DNA of 64,000 nucleotides, from the NCBI GenBank assembly GCA_001596135.1, contig CP014773.1:992001-1056000 (forward strand). Reading direction: 5' to 3'. A program made the position numbers and the translations under genes. The notes below the pieces were generated by a model that ran no database searches, had not been told where the DNA came from, and saw only the letters and a program-made list of their open reading frames with translations. Below, piece by piece: positions 36,713 to 45,188 of the stretch. How positions within the stretch are numbered: the first letter of the stretch is position 1; each line of letters begins with the position of its first letter. This stretch comes from Mucilaginibacter sp. PAMC 26640 (GTDB taxonomy: Bacteria; Bacteroidota; Bacteroidia; Sphingobacteriales; Sphingobacteriaceae).

Positions 36713-37384
36713 ATGGATCTTACACCAATATGGCTCACGCTAAAACTAGCAAGCATTACCACCTTACTGCTGCTGGTACTGGGATTGCCCGTGGCCTGGT
36801 GGCTCTCCGGGAGGCGGTCGTTTATCAAGATCATCATTGAGGCCTTTATTACTATGCCACTGGTTTTACCCCCATCGGTGCTGGGCTTTTATTTGTTGCT
36901 GGCTTTTAGTCCGCAGCGTGGGGTGGGTAAATGGCTACACGATAACTTTAACCTGCAATTTGTATTTTCTTTCGAGGGGTTGGTGCTGGCCTCGGTCATT
37001 TATAGTATGCCGTTTATGATCAGTCCGGTAAAATCGGCGTTTCAGCAACTGCCAGCATCCCTGGCGCAAGCATCCGCCACGCTGGGAAAAACAAAGTGGC
37101 AAACTTTAAGATGGGTGCTGCTGCCCAACATCAAACCATCGTTACTAACGGCTACCGTTTTAACTTTTGCGCACACCCTGGGCGAGTTCGGCGTAGTGCT
37201 GATGATCGGCGGCAATATCCCGGGCATTACCCGGGTAGCCTCTATCGCCGTGTACGATTCGGTAGAACAGATGGATTACACCTCGGCCAATAACTATTCG
37301 CTCATCCTGTTTGCCATTACTTTTGTGCTGGTCACCGGGGTGTTCATCTACAATAAATACCAGGTAAAAACCCCCTTAGTATGA
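36713..37384 (+). CDS. modB: Molybdate ABC transporter permease
   Basis: The 223-residue membrane protein has about five to six membrane segments and the ABC EAA-like loop in ASATLGKTKWQTLRWVLLPN. It ends GNIPGITRVASIAVYD and a final span, typical of ModB. It forms the channel with ModC. Its stop overlaps the start of modC by four bases. Confidence 0.94.
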   Translation: MDLTPIWLTLKLASITTLLLLVLGLPVAWWLSGRRSFIKIIIEAFITMPLVLPPSVLGFYLLLAFSPQRGVGKWLHDNFNLQFVFSFEGLVLASVIYSMPFMISPVKSAFQQLPASLAQASATLGKTKWQTLRWVLLPNIKPSLLTATVLTFAHTLGEFGVVLMIGGNIPGITRVASIAVYDSVEQMDYTSANNYSLILFAITFVLVTGVFIYNKYQVKTPLV

Positions 37385-37998
37385 TCCGCATCCATATCGA
37401 AAAAAAGCTCAGGGCATACCAGGGGGTACAGGTGCTCAAGATCCGGAAGGAGATGGCCGCCGGCAGTATTACCCGCGTTACCGGCCCCTCGGGTGCGGGC
37501 AAAACCACGTTGCTTAAAATGATAGCCGGACTCATAACACCAGATGCCGGACAGATCACGATCAACCAAACCGTTTGGTTTGATGCCGCTCAACAGATCA
37601 ACCTGCCTACGCGCTTACGGATGCCCGGTTTTGTTTTCCAGGACTATGCGCTGTTTCCCAACATGACGGTGCAGCAGCATTTGGCCTACGCAACCACCGA
37701 TACCGCATGGATCAACCGTTTACTCGCTATCGGGCAGCTGGAAACCTTTGCAGCTCATAAACCCGAACACCTTTCCGGCGGCCAACAACAGCGACTGGCT
37801 ATTTTGCGCGCACTGGCCATTAAACCGCAATTGCTGCTGATGGACGAGCCCTTTTCCGCGCTGGATGTGAAGATGAAATCGGCGTTGATTGCTGATTTGC
37901 TCACCCTTTTTACAGAATTAAAGGCCACCGTACTCATCGTGAGCCATAACCCGCAGGAGCTGGATGGCATTTGCAATGACGAATTAGTGCTGGACTAA
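37381..37998 (+). CDS. modC: Molybdate ABC transporter ATP-binding protein (short form)
   Basis: The 205-residue ATPase has Walker A GPSGAGKTT, the signature LSGGQQQRLAIL, Walker B LLLMDEPFSALD and a switch His in VSHNPQEL. The C-terminal TOBE/MOP domain of full-length ModC (~350 residues) is missing, so it is a short version as in many Bacteroidota. The remaining operon is intact, so it should be functional with ModB. Confidence 0.92.
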   Translation: MIRIHIEKKLRAYQGVQVLKIRKEMAAGSITRVTGPSGAGKTTLLKMIAGLITPDAGQITINQTVWFDAAQQINLPTRLRMPGFVFQDYALFPNMTVQQHLAYATTDTAWINRLLAIGQLETFAAHKPEHLSGGQQQRLAILRALAIKPQLLLMDEPFSALDVKMKSALIADLLTLFTELKATVLIVSHNPQELDGICNDELVLD

Positions 37999-38054
37999 CC
38001 CCCCATTCTAAAAAAAAACAGCCGGTTTTACCTGGCTTGTTCCACATTACGAAG

Positions 38055-38227
38055 GTGGAACAAGGTTTATTGTCTATGCATTGACTATCAATACCTTACA
38101 GACTTCTAGTGGAACAAATTGGAACATCCCTGTTATTGAAGTAAAATAAGGTAACAAACTATCTGCTAAATACTTATCAAAATTCAGTTACAGATTTCTG
38201 AAACACTTTGGAAATGCCTTTTGGAAC
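38055..38227. repeat. Four TGGAACA direct repeats upstream of the AAA_25 ATPase
   Basis: TGGAACA occurs at 38056, 38110, 38120 and 38221, two of them 10 bases apart. They precede the ATPase gene and could be binding sites (iteron- or operator-like). Too few and irregular to be certain. Confidence 0.35.
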
Positions 38228-38323
38228 AAGATGAAACGCTCCGCCGGCGGGTACTGACAAAACACTGTCACCACTCTTTTGGCGGCTTCCGGGTATCTTT
38301 GTTACATCCATCCAATCAATTTC

Positions 38324-39469
38324 ATGACGCATTACAAAACTCCCGGCCCCACGCTCCGGATGCCACTTGAGCTGGAACTTGCCCGCGCCCGCGAGCGCGG
38401 CACCATTACCGCCCGCCAGCGTAAACAGCTGCAGCGGATAGAAGCCCAGCAATTAAAAGACCTCCGCGACTTAGAAGCCAGCCAGGTGACCGGCGACGAA
38501 GCCTTTATCATTAAAAAAGCCGGCGACTGGCTTACCCTGCCCGCCGGCGAAAACATGGGCGACAGGCTCTGCGGCGACCTCTGGTTTAAAAACGAACTTT
38601 GTATCATGTTTGCAGATACCAACGCCGGCAAATCTATCCTCGCCGTGCAAATTGGTGATGCCATTGGTCGCGGGGAGGCCATGGGTAACCTGGCGGTAAA
38701 ACAGCAGACCACCCCCGTGCTGTACTTCGATTTTGAGCTCAGCGCCGAGCAGTTTGCCACACGCTATGCCGGCACCGGGGGCGAAACGCACCAGTTTGCG
38801 CCCAACTTTTACCGCGTAGTCATTAACCCCGATGCCAGCCGCGAAGGTAAATTTGCCACCTATCACGATTACCTCATCAACTCGCTCGAAAACATTATCA
38901 TCAGCACCGGCTCGCGTACCATCATTATTGATAACATTACCTGTCTGCGCAGCGGTACCGAAAATGCCGCGGCCGCCATCAAGCTCATGCGCAGCCTGCA
39001 AAACATCAAAAACCTGTACAAGGCATCGCTGCTGGTACTGGCCCATACGCCCAAGCGGAACCCTGCCCGGCCCATCACCCGGAACGATCTGCAGGGCAGC
39101 AAAATGCTCATGAACTTTGCCGACAGCGCATTTGCCATCGGCGAGAGCCAAAGCAGCCCCGGCCTGCGCTACCTCAAGCAGGTAAAACAGCGCAGCAACG
39201 GCCCCATGCAAAGCAACGGCACCGTACAATTTTGCCGCATCGTAAAGGAAGGCAGTTTCCTCAAATTCGTGTTTGAGGGCCAGGGCAGCGAAGCGCCCCA
39301 CCTGCTGGCCTATACCCAGCAGGTACGCCGAAACCTGGAGGACCACATCATGCGCCTTAATGCCCGGGGCCAAACCCTCCGCCAGATAGCCACCCAAACC
39401 AATATGCCCACAACCAGCGTTTACCGGGTAATTCAAAAAATGAACGAGGCAGCAAAGCATGAAGTATAA
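38324..39469 (+). CDS. RepA/AAA_25-type ATPase with a C-terminal helix-turn-helix
   Basis: I choose the ATG at 38324 (MTHYKTPGPTLRMPLELELA) over one 45 bases upstream. The ~381-residue product has a helical N-terminus, a RecA-like ATPase core with Walker A ADTNAGKS, Walker B TIIIDNITCL, and LLVLAHTPKR, as in AAA_25/RepA-like DnaB relatives from plasmids and phages. A C-terminal helix-turn-helix (LRQIATQTNMPTTSVYRVIQ) follows. It is markedly GC-richer than its flanks, which suggests transfer. It opens the accessory island. Possible role: replication or regulation of a mobile element that is otherwise not visible. Confidence 0.82.
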   Translation: MTHYKTPGPTLRMPLELELARARERGTITARQRKQLQRIEAQQLKDLRDLEASQVTGDEAFIIKKAGDWLTLPAGENMGDRLCGDLWFKNELCIMFADTNAGKSILAVQIGDAIGRGEAMGNLAVKQQTTPVLYFDFELSAEQFATRYAGTGGETHQFAPNFYRVVINPDASREGKFATYHDYLINSLENIIISTGSRTIIIDNITCLRSGTENAAAAIKLMRSLQNIKNLYKASLLVLAHTPKRNPARPITRNDLQGSKMLMNFADSAFAIGESQSSPGLRYLKQVKQRSNGPMQSNGTVQFCRIVKEGSFLKFVFEGQGSEAPHLLAYTQQVRRNLEDHIMRLNARGQTLRQIATQTNMPTTSVYRVIQKMNEAAKHEV

Positions 39470-39627
39470 AATAATGGCGGTGCCTCCGGCCCGGGTCATC
39501 CGCTCATACTGCGCGAGGCCTTAGCCACCGGCCGGTATCCGCTACTACCCCTACCGCGGAGCTGCGGGTGGGTGGTTAATTGTACGGGCTAGAATATGAG
39601 GCTTGCGGTCGCGAGGAGATAAATTAC

Positions 39628-39704
39628 TATGGTAATTTTTGCAAACACGTTAGCATAGACGCTTACAAATTTATTTGTTCCGGTGTGGACGCTTGGGCAG
39701 GCGG
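39628..39704. repeat. Degenerate right end of the RAYT-family element
   Basis: GCAAACACG...AGACGCTTACAAATTTATTTGT...GTGTGGAC...CTTGG.CAGGCGG resembles the right end of the elements at 41.9-47.7 kb, with several substitutions. No matching left end was found. The end overlaps the last codons of the gene at 39663-39938. Confidence 0.6.
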
Positions 39705-39938
39705 CTTAGTAACGAATTTTAACAATTGAATATGCTCTTTAATTAAATTGTTCTGAATCTTAAGTAACTCCGTTTGTTCTAATTGATTTGCCACTATAAG
39801 ATTAACTTTCCAGTACCATAACACAACGCTTCGGAGGACGAAAAAAATAAGGACAAAGAAACCGAAAGCTAAGAGTATCATTATAAACTCTGGTGCCCCG
39901 ACACTGCTGGCTTGCAGTAAAATAGTTAAATTATTCAT
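39663..39938 (-). CDS. Small membrane protein of unknown function
   Basis: The 91-residue product has one hydrophobic segment (EFIMILLAFGFFVLIFFVLR) and an amphipathic helix (LEQTELLKIQNNLIKEHIQL). Its last residues are encoded inside the degenerate RAYT-family end at 39628-39704, so the present C-terminus may have been created by insertion of that element. No family recognised. Confidence 0.55.
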   Translation of the reverse strand: MNNLTILLQASSVGAPEFIMILLAFGFFVLIFFVLRSVVLWYWKVNLIVANQLEQTELLKIQNNLIKEHIQLLKFVTKPPAQASTPEQINL

Positions 39939-40082
39939 CTGTTTGAGGTTTAGTTAATGAGTCCAATATACAACAATTTAATTTACAAATTAACTGCTTC
40001 ACAGGTCACCCTTCAACTAACGCCAGCAATCGCTCCTGTAAGGAAATGTAAAATTTGCTTGCAGAGCCTTTGGGCATGCGTA

Positions 40083-40126
40083 GAGATTGCTTCGTACCTC
40101 GCAATGACGAGGCGGCCTTAGCCGCC
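40083..40126. repeat. Extragenic palindromic repeat
   Basis: AGATTGCTTCGTACCTCGCAAT (ATTGC/GCAAT arms) followed by GGCGGCCTTAGCCGCC. The ATTGC...GCAAT core is a common extragenic palindrome in Bacteroidota as I recall. It lies in the ~300-base gap before 40234. Confidence 0.4.
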
Positions 40127-40159
40127 ATTATTGCTGCCCCGCCCGGCAAGGTTTACCTC

Positions 40160-40193
40160 CCCGCCTACCCAGGAGTCCACACCTGGACAGGCG
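40160..40193. repeat. Solo terminal hairpin of the RAYT-family element
   Basis: CCCGCCTACCCAGG, a short loop, then CCTGGACAGGCG. It has the terminal CCCGCC and the outer stem of the family but not the inner hairpin, so it looks like left and right tips joined. Confidence 0.6.
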
Positions 40194-40233
40194 CGAGCCA
40201 CCAGAAGTCAAACATCTTTGCCCGGAGAGCAGG

Positions 40234-40953
40234 CTACTCTACGTCTGTATATGCATAACCGCCAATAAAGATCAAGGCATTGTCTGGCCTGATGGGACCG
40301 CCTTTGGCACCAAACGCAAAAGATGTCTTTACAACTTTGCCACTGTTATAAGTAAATTCAATGGAATGGCCGGAGATGCGGTAGGTGCCGCCGCTCGCTG
40401 ATTTTTTCCAGGCAGCGGCGTTGCCTGTTGACATTCCTGCGTTTAAGCCTTCAGTAAAATGGGTCGCATCCAAAAATGTGATTTGTTTAACAGATAAGGC
40501 GTTCAGTCCATTACCATAGTCCCCGCCGCTTACTTTTTCGTAAGCCGGTTTAAGTTTAACCGAGCCTGTATAGGCATATTCCGGGAACCAGTTACCCTCG
40601 CCAAGTTTATAATCGCTTGCTTCGCCTTTATTATTGGTCAGTAAAAAGGTCTGGCCCTGTTTTTTCCATTTACCCCAGGCTTTAGGGTGTTTACTTTTAT
40701 CAGCAGAGATATTTAAGCCTTCGAGTGTTTCCGCGCCTGCTTCCCAATAATCACCGTTTTTGAACAGTACTACCGGCTCAAATGTAATAGCAGTTGGATA
40801 GCCGCTTATGGCCCTGAAATACCAGCCCTCAACAGCCGGAGCAACCGCTATTGAATGCCCAGGGTTTGACCTTAAGGATTTGGCATCGGCATGCGATAAA
40901 GCTAATAACGCAAAGGAGATAGCCAGGCCACTCAAACAGATTCTTAATTTCAT
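40234..40953 (-). CDS. Secreted protein of unknown function, 239 aa
   Basis: The product has a signal peptide (MKLRICLSGLAISFALLALS, cleavage near SHADA). The mature part of about 215 residues is probably all-beta, rich in Gly, Lys and Tyr, with motifs WGKWKKQGQTFLLTN and GTYRISGHSIEFTYNSGKV. These resemble repeats of the 'lipocalin/WW-like cargo' kind seen in secreted Bacteroidota proteins, but I cannot assign a family. Unlinked single gene in the island. Confidence 0.65.
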   Translation of the reverse strand: MKLRICLSGLAISFALLALSHADAKSLRSNPGHSIAVAPAVEGWYFRAISGYPTAITFEPVVLFKNGDYWEAGAETLEGLNISADKSKHPKAWGKWKKQGQTFLLTNNKGEASDYKLGEGNWFPEYAYTGSVKLKPAYEKVSGGDYGNGLNALSVKQITFLDATHFTEGLNAGMSTGNAAAWKKSASGGTYRISGHSIEFTYNSGKVVKTSFAFGAKGGPIRPDNALIFIGGYAYTDVE

Positions 40954-41047
40954 AATGCACAGATTTAGTGTGACTTTGTTTTTTATAACAGATGGCTTGT
41001 CTTTAAGGTTTGTAAAAAATGTAAGATTTAGCTATCAGTAAGCACAA

Positions 41048-41277
41048 CCGCCTGTCCAAGTGTCCACACCTGGATACCAGCCCGGGTAAGCGTCCACGCT
41101 TGCCCGCGTTAATTAATCATCTTCAAAGGGGCATATGAATCGCCGTCTTAGGGTTCCAAAATAGATCTTGTCGGTTGAGGGGCTGTGGAATATGAACTAA
41201 ATATCGTAGTTTGGGCATACACGTATGCGTGGACGCTTACAAATTTATTTGTCCAAATGTAACACTTGGACAGTCGA
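41048..41277. mobile_element. Non-autonomous RAYT-family element, copy 1 (diverged)
   Basis: Left end CCGCCTGTCCAAGTGTCC...; right end ...ATTTGTCCAAATGTAACACTTGGACA. It is about 230 bases long with both ends and the relic of the RAYT N-terminus on the minus strand (FHSPSTDKIYFGTLRR). It is the most diverged of the six full-length copies. Confidence 0.8.
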
Positions 41278-41403
41278 GAGGTATGTGGAAATTTTGGCTG
41301 TCAAAAGTCGTCTTTTGCAAGTAGGAGTCTCGATACCACTGCTATAGTTATAAACTATTATACGTTTTGGCGTGATTCTGGACTTTACCCAACCTAAGAG
41401 AAA

Positions 41404-41910
41404 ATGATTGAAAAAAAATTCATAGCAGACCCTTCACTTGAACAAAATTATATAAATAGAAAAGTAAGAGAATCGAAATATTCAATAACCATCGGCTTGA
41501 CTATTTTTTTAATTGTCGGTACAGCCTTTTATTTGAATTTAGACAACACCCTTCTAACGCTATTTAATGTAATAATAATAGCCGTACCCATTAGCATCTA
41601 CATTCATATGTCGACATTTAAACAAGCAATATACATGAATAGAATTATTTCGTCTATTGTTGTCAACGATAATGATTACCAAATAAGTACGTTCGCTTTT
41701 AAAACATGGTTTATAAACATACCTGCAGTTAATAAGTTAAAACCTAAAAATACCGTAAGTTTAAAAAGAGTAGACTTTCCATTTAACGAGGACGGTTTGA
41801 AAGTTGATAAAATGTCGACCATGTGTTTAATGGTCGACGGACAGGACTTTTATCTTTTACATCAATATTTTTCCGCAACTTTAAATGAAATTTTGAATTT
41901 TTCAGGATAA
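41404..41910 (+). CDS. YcxB-like membrane protein
   Basis: The 168-residue product has two hydrophobic segments (residues ~27-45 and ~50-70) and a soluble domain with an ISTFAFKTWFINIPAVNKLK stretch. This resembles the YcxB-like PH-type domain family. It is AT-rich (about one third GC) like the rest of this part of the island. The family has no established biochemical role. It lies between two copies of the RAYT-family element. Confidence 0.55.
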   Translation: MIEKKFIADPSLEQNYINRKVRESKYSITIGLTIFLIVGTAFYLNLDNTLLTLFNVIIIAVPISIYIHMSTFKQAIYMNRIISSIVVNDNDYQISTFAFKTWFINIPAVNKLKPKNTVSLKRVDFPFNEDGLKVDKMSTMCLMVDGQDFYLLHQYFSATLNEILNFSG

Positions 41911-41932
41911 GTAAACGTAGTAGAACTATGAT

Positions 41933-42599
41933 CCCGCCTATCCAAGTGTCCACACTTGGATACCTAACTTGTAAGCGTCCACGCTTACCTGCATCAATAA
42001 ATAATTTTTAAAGGGCTTTCCGGGTTAGCGCTGCTGTACCAAAACTCATGGGCCGCTCCTACAAAACCCGCACTAACCGGGTTATCATGTATGTAATCTA
42101 TTTTCTGCTGAATTACATCCGGTGAGTAAAGCAACACCGGATGATTGCCGTTTTGCCAGAATTGATTGTGGGTATTTAAAGAGTTGTATTTGCCAGCCAG
42201 CTCAAATTGTTTCAGCATCCACTCCTTCCGGCTTTCCTGCGAATTACTAGCAATCATCTCCACCATGCGTTTCGATGTAAAAGTTTTAAAATCTCCCAAT
42301 ACATCACCTAGTGACCCCTCGGTTACATTGGCAACCATATGAATATGATTGGTCATGATTACATAAGCATATATGTTCAGTTTTTTGTGCTGCTGGCAAT
42401 ACTGCAGGTTTTTCACGATAAAATCATTGTATTGCCGCCTGGTAAAAACATCTATCCAGTTGATAACGGTTAAGGTTACAAAAAACAGCTCGTCAGTTGA
42501 GGCATTGCGTGACATGAAATAAATATCGCAATTTTGCGTACAAGTAAGCGTGGACGCTTACAATTTATTTGTCCAAGTGTGGACACTTGGACAGGCGGG
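41933..42599. mobile_element. Complete RAYT element (REP-like ends plus transposase)
   Basis: 667 bases from CCCGCC to GGCGGG. Each end has two hairpins, an outer one with stem (A/G)TCCAAGTG and an inner one with GTAAGCG, with loops TCCA on the left and TGGA on the right. It carries a tyrosine transposase gene on the minus strand whose start and stop lie just inside the ends. Left and right ends are imperfect inverted repeats over about 60 bases. No target-site duplication is seen, as expected for Y1 transposases. Confidence 0.85.
41994..42515 (-). CDS. REP-associated tyrosine transposase (RAYT, Y1_Tnp)
   Basis: The 173-residue protein is a single-domain HUH transposase. It has the metal-binding histidines H57 and H59 in YVIMTNHIHMVA, the region FKTFTSKRM, a probable catalytic Tyr (Y141) in QKIDYIHDNPVSAG, and Trp-rich QFWQNGNHPV. 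These match the RAYT group, which cuts and joins single-stranded REP DNA in relatives such as E. coli TnpA-REP. It is complete and lies between the hairpin ends of a 667-base element. Derivatives of this element, lacking the gene middle, surround it. Confidence 0.92.
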   Translation of the reverse strand: MSRNASTDELFFVTLTVINWIDVFTRRQYNDFIVKNLQYCQQHKKLNIYAYVIMTNHIHMVANVTEGSLGDVLGDFKTFTSKRMVEMIASNSQESRKEWMLKQFELAGKYNSLNTHNQFWQNGNHPVLLYSPDVIQQKIDYIHDNPVSAGFVGAAHEFWYSSANPESPLKIIY

Positions 42600-42785
42600 G
42601 GCAGTATGGCCATGTTTACGCCTGTACCTAATGATGAGTGTCAAGGCTAAGATGTATATACCTTGAAAAAATAATAGTTCAGGTGCGTCGTTAGGCATTG
42701 CTATAAAGATTAAACTTAATCAATTCAGAAAAACTCAATTTCTTAACTTCATAGGGGCTACACAAATTCTGAATTATGACTTGAG

Positions 42786-43349
42786 CTAATGTGCTTTGGT
42801 ATAGGAAATAGTATTGCCATCATAGTCAAATACATACTTGCTGTAATCAAAGTCTATAACAACAATGCTATCTTCAAACAGGATGATCTCGCTGCTTCCT
42901 TCAGGTGTGACAAATATATCTGAACCGCTTTGTTGCCAAACAATGTTGCCTGATCTGTCCAATCTTGAAAGCTCAACTTCTCCATGTATGATATAGTCTT
43001 GTTGGTATTGATAGACCGCAAAGCAAGTAGCCCAATCTGCTTTTGTTTTCCAAAGCATCTCTAATGACTGCACAGAAAGACTGAAGACTGTATTGGAACA
43101 GCAAGTAATTAATCGGTCACCATCTAACAGGGCTGTATTGGCATATACTCCTGTTCCTCCACAATTAGCACCGAGCAGTATGCTTTTTAATGGTACTCCA
43201 TCCCTATGTAGGTGAATGGCTTGCATAGAGTTAGGTTTATAACCGTCATCATTGAGATATAATGCATCGTAATCTGACAGGTTATCCAAGTCTTGAGATG
43301 TAGCATCTTTGACTGTTATAGTGTATTGATTGACATTGAAGATTAGCAT
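42786..43349 (-). CDS. Orphan protein of unknown function, 187 aa
   Basis: The product is an acidic, probably all-beta protein (DYDALYLNDDG, WKTKADWATCFAVYQYQQDY, FEDSIVVIDFDYSKYVF). Repeated short beta strands suggest a propeller- or sandwich-type fold. There is no signal peptide. Small AT-rich acidic proteins without partners are typical of immunity genes of polymorphic toxins, but I have no family match. It sits between the RAYT element and copy 3. Confidence 0.6.
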   Translation of the reverse strand: MLIFNVNQYTITVKDATSQDLDNLSDYDALYLNDDGYKPNSMQAIHLHRDGVPLKSILLGANCGGTGVYANTALLDGDRLITCCSNTVFSLSVQSLEMLWKTKADWATCFAVYQYQQDYIIHGEVELSRLDRSGNIVWQQSGSDIFVTPEGSSEIILFEDSIVVIDFDYSKYVFDYDGNTISYTKAH

Positions 43350-43421
43350 AGTGTGAACAAGCTTTCTATTTAGGAAAGTTAAGAATTAAAATTCTGAATT
43401 GACAATCTCTAAAACTACTAC

Positions 43422-43647
43422 CCCGCCTATCCAAGTGTCCACACTTGGATACCAAACTTGTAAGCGTCCACGCTTACTTGCATCAATTAATCTTCTAAGG
43501 GCATTTGAATTACGCCTTAAGGTTACAAAATATAGCTCGTCGGTTGAGATATTGCGGGATATGAACTAAATATCGCAATTTTTGCATACACGTAAGCGTG
43601 GACGCTTACAATTTATTTGTCCAAGTGTGGACACTTGGACAGGCGGG
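43422..43647. mobile_element. Non-autonomous RAYT-family element, copy 3
   Basis: 226 bases, CCCGCC to GGCGGG, with both double-hairpin ends. The inner part on the minus strand reads SRNISTDELYFVTLRR, the transposase N-terminus with its start codon changed (ATA). This is an internal-deletion derivative. It is followed immediately by an XRE-type gene tail. Confidence 0.9.
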
Positions 43648-43649
43648 TA

Positions 43650-43757
43650 CAACAGCTTGACGACGATGATAAACAAACCATCTTCAAACTTATTGAGAAA
43701 ATGCTCACTAATAAGAAGTTTAAAGACTTCTTTCAAAAGAATGTAGCTACGCCATAA
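43650..43757 (+). pseudogene. C-terminal relic of an XRE-type regulator
   Basis: The open frame from the element end reads QQLDDDDKQTIFKLIEKMLT and ends FQKNVATP with a stop. This is the usual tail of Bacteroidota helix-turn-helix regulators. The rest of the gene is missing and the reading frame starts three bases beyond the right end of copy 3. Confidence 0.5.
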
Positions 43758-43852
43758 AAAAACTTTAAAACCTATTATATTTTATCCCATAATTATAAAC
43801 TACTTACTGACAAGTCAAATCTTCTACATTATACTATCGTTAAACGAATTAC

Positions 43853-44512
43853 ATGAAGTATTATCTTTTATCAGCATCTACAAACGAAAAAGAAATTGGG
43901 GCTTACTTTCAAACTGAAGGCCTACCTAAGGGTTATACTTCAAAATGGTATGACGAACCTAATTCTATGACTAAGTTGGTAGATACCTCTTTACCTTCAT
44001 TTACTCCCGATTTAAAATGGGAACTTAAGACTGAAGCTATATTAACCGATATAATTAGCGCAGGTAATATTACTGCTACAGGTCTTTTAATGAGTACAAA
44101 AGCAAGAAATGTTTTCCAAAAGCATAATTTAAATCAACACAAGTTCCATAATTCAGAACTAATTGTAAATAATAATACAATAGATTATTACTATTTACAA
44201 TTAGTTAATCGTGATTTTCAAGATATAGACTTAGAAAAATCATCATTTGGCATAACAAACGCTTTTAGAATGAAAGAGGGTGATATTATCATAACTTCCT
44301 ATAACGACTTAGTCGAAAAACAAAAATCACTAGAGTTTGGCAGCATAATAAATGCAGAAGAAATTTATATTAAAAACAACCACTTTGATCTCTTTTTTTT
44401 TCCTCTTATTCACAATGATATTTTTGCATCCGAAAGGCTTTTAAATAATCTAAGCAATAATGAAATAACTGGCTATGATGCGAAAGAACAACATATTTTA
44501 TATGTCAATTAA
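43853..44512 (+). CDS. Imm11-like immunity protein (DUF1629 family)
   Basis: The 219-residue product begins MKYYLLSASTNEKEIGAYFQ and has the Imm11/DUF1629 pattern: LPSFTPDLKWELKTEAILTD, then GLLMSTKARNVFQKHNL, then HKFHNSELIV and DYYYLQLVN. Imm11 proteins are immunity partners of polymorphic toxins. No toxin gene is next to it, so it is orphaned. It lies between copies 3 and 4 of the RAYT-family element. Confidence 0.65.
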   Translation: MKYYLLSASTNEKEIGAYFQTEGLPKGYTSKWYDEPNSMTKLVDTSLPSFTPDLKWELKTEAILTDIISAGNITATGLLMSTKARNVFQKHNLNQHKFHNSELIVNNNTIDYYYLQLVNRDFQDIDLEKSSFGITNAFRMKEGDIIITSYNDLVEKQKSLEFGSIINAEEIYIKNNHFDLFFFPLIHNDIFASERLLNNLSNNEITGYDAKEQHILYVN

Positions 44513-44545
44513 TTGATCTTTTACTGTCCAATCTTATTTATTTTA

Positions 44546-44772
44546 CCCGCCTATCCAAGTGTCCACACTTGGATACCAACCTTGTAAGCGTCCACGCTTA
44601 CTTGCATCAATAAATCTTCTAAGGGCATTTGAATTTATGCCTTAAGGTTACAAATTATAGCTCGTCGGTTGAGATATTGCGGAACATGAACTAAATATCG
44701 CAATTTTTGCATACACGTAAGCGTGGACGCTTACTATTTATTTGTCCAAGTGTGGACACTTGGACAGGCGGG
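44546..44772. mobile_element. Non-autonomous RAYT-family element, copy 4
   Basis: 227 bases, CCCGCC to GGCGGG, both double-hairpin ends intact. The relic on the minus strand keeps its ATG and reads MFRNISTDEL. A gene tail starts directly at the right end. Confidence 0.9.
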
Positions 44773-44925
44773 GAATCAAATTTGGTAGTTCAACCCACCC
44801 CCAAAATTCAACGAGCGACACTCAATGACGAAATCTGGAAAGACAAGTATATTTCCTTACTTGAAAAGTATAATCATCATTTGAAACAAAAAACTATAAT
44901 TGACGCTAATAGTTTTCAATTGTAA
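44773..44925 (+). pseudogene. C-terminal relic of a regulator-like gene
   Basis: The frame from the end of copy 4 reads ESNLVVQPTPKIQRATLNDE, then IWKDKYISLLEKYNHHLKQK and a stop at 44925. This resembles the coiled tail of XRE-type regulators. The N-terminus is missing, cut off by the element. An ATG at 44707 inside the element would give a 72-codon frame but is not a natural start. Confidence 0.4.
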
Positions 44926-45188
44926 ACTCGAGTACTGTATAACTTATCATTGTTAAGTGATTAATTTTAAGCAGAAGCTCATTTCCATTTTATTTTATTG
45001 AATGTCTTTTATAGGGAGATTACAAAGATTTAAGATTTTTTGGAAATGATGATATAGTAAATGAAAACGATGATGAATGCTTTGTTTAGCTAGTAGTGAA
45101 TCCAATTTTCCATTTATACTTTAAAACGTGCTATTGAGCTGCTTCGCTAATTCATTGGGCCAAAGTTGTAACTTACACCATTTAAATT
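44926..45188. other. AT-rich gap without a recognised gene
   Basis: No promoter boxes, repeats or convincing frames. Short runs such as FFGNDDIVNENDDECFV around 45030-45090 may be another gene tail. Confidence 0.3.

Noticed and set aside
38471-39499. Minus-strand frame of 342 codons opposite the AAA_25 ATPase
   Set aside because: High GC keeps this antisense frame open; the plus strand has Walker A, Walker B and HTH motifs, the minus strand none.
44707-44925. A 72-codon gene starting inside element copy 4
   Set aside because: Its first 22 codons are the element end itself; more likely a gene tail fused by chance to the element.
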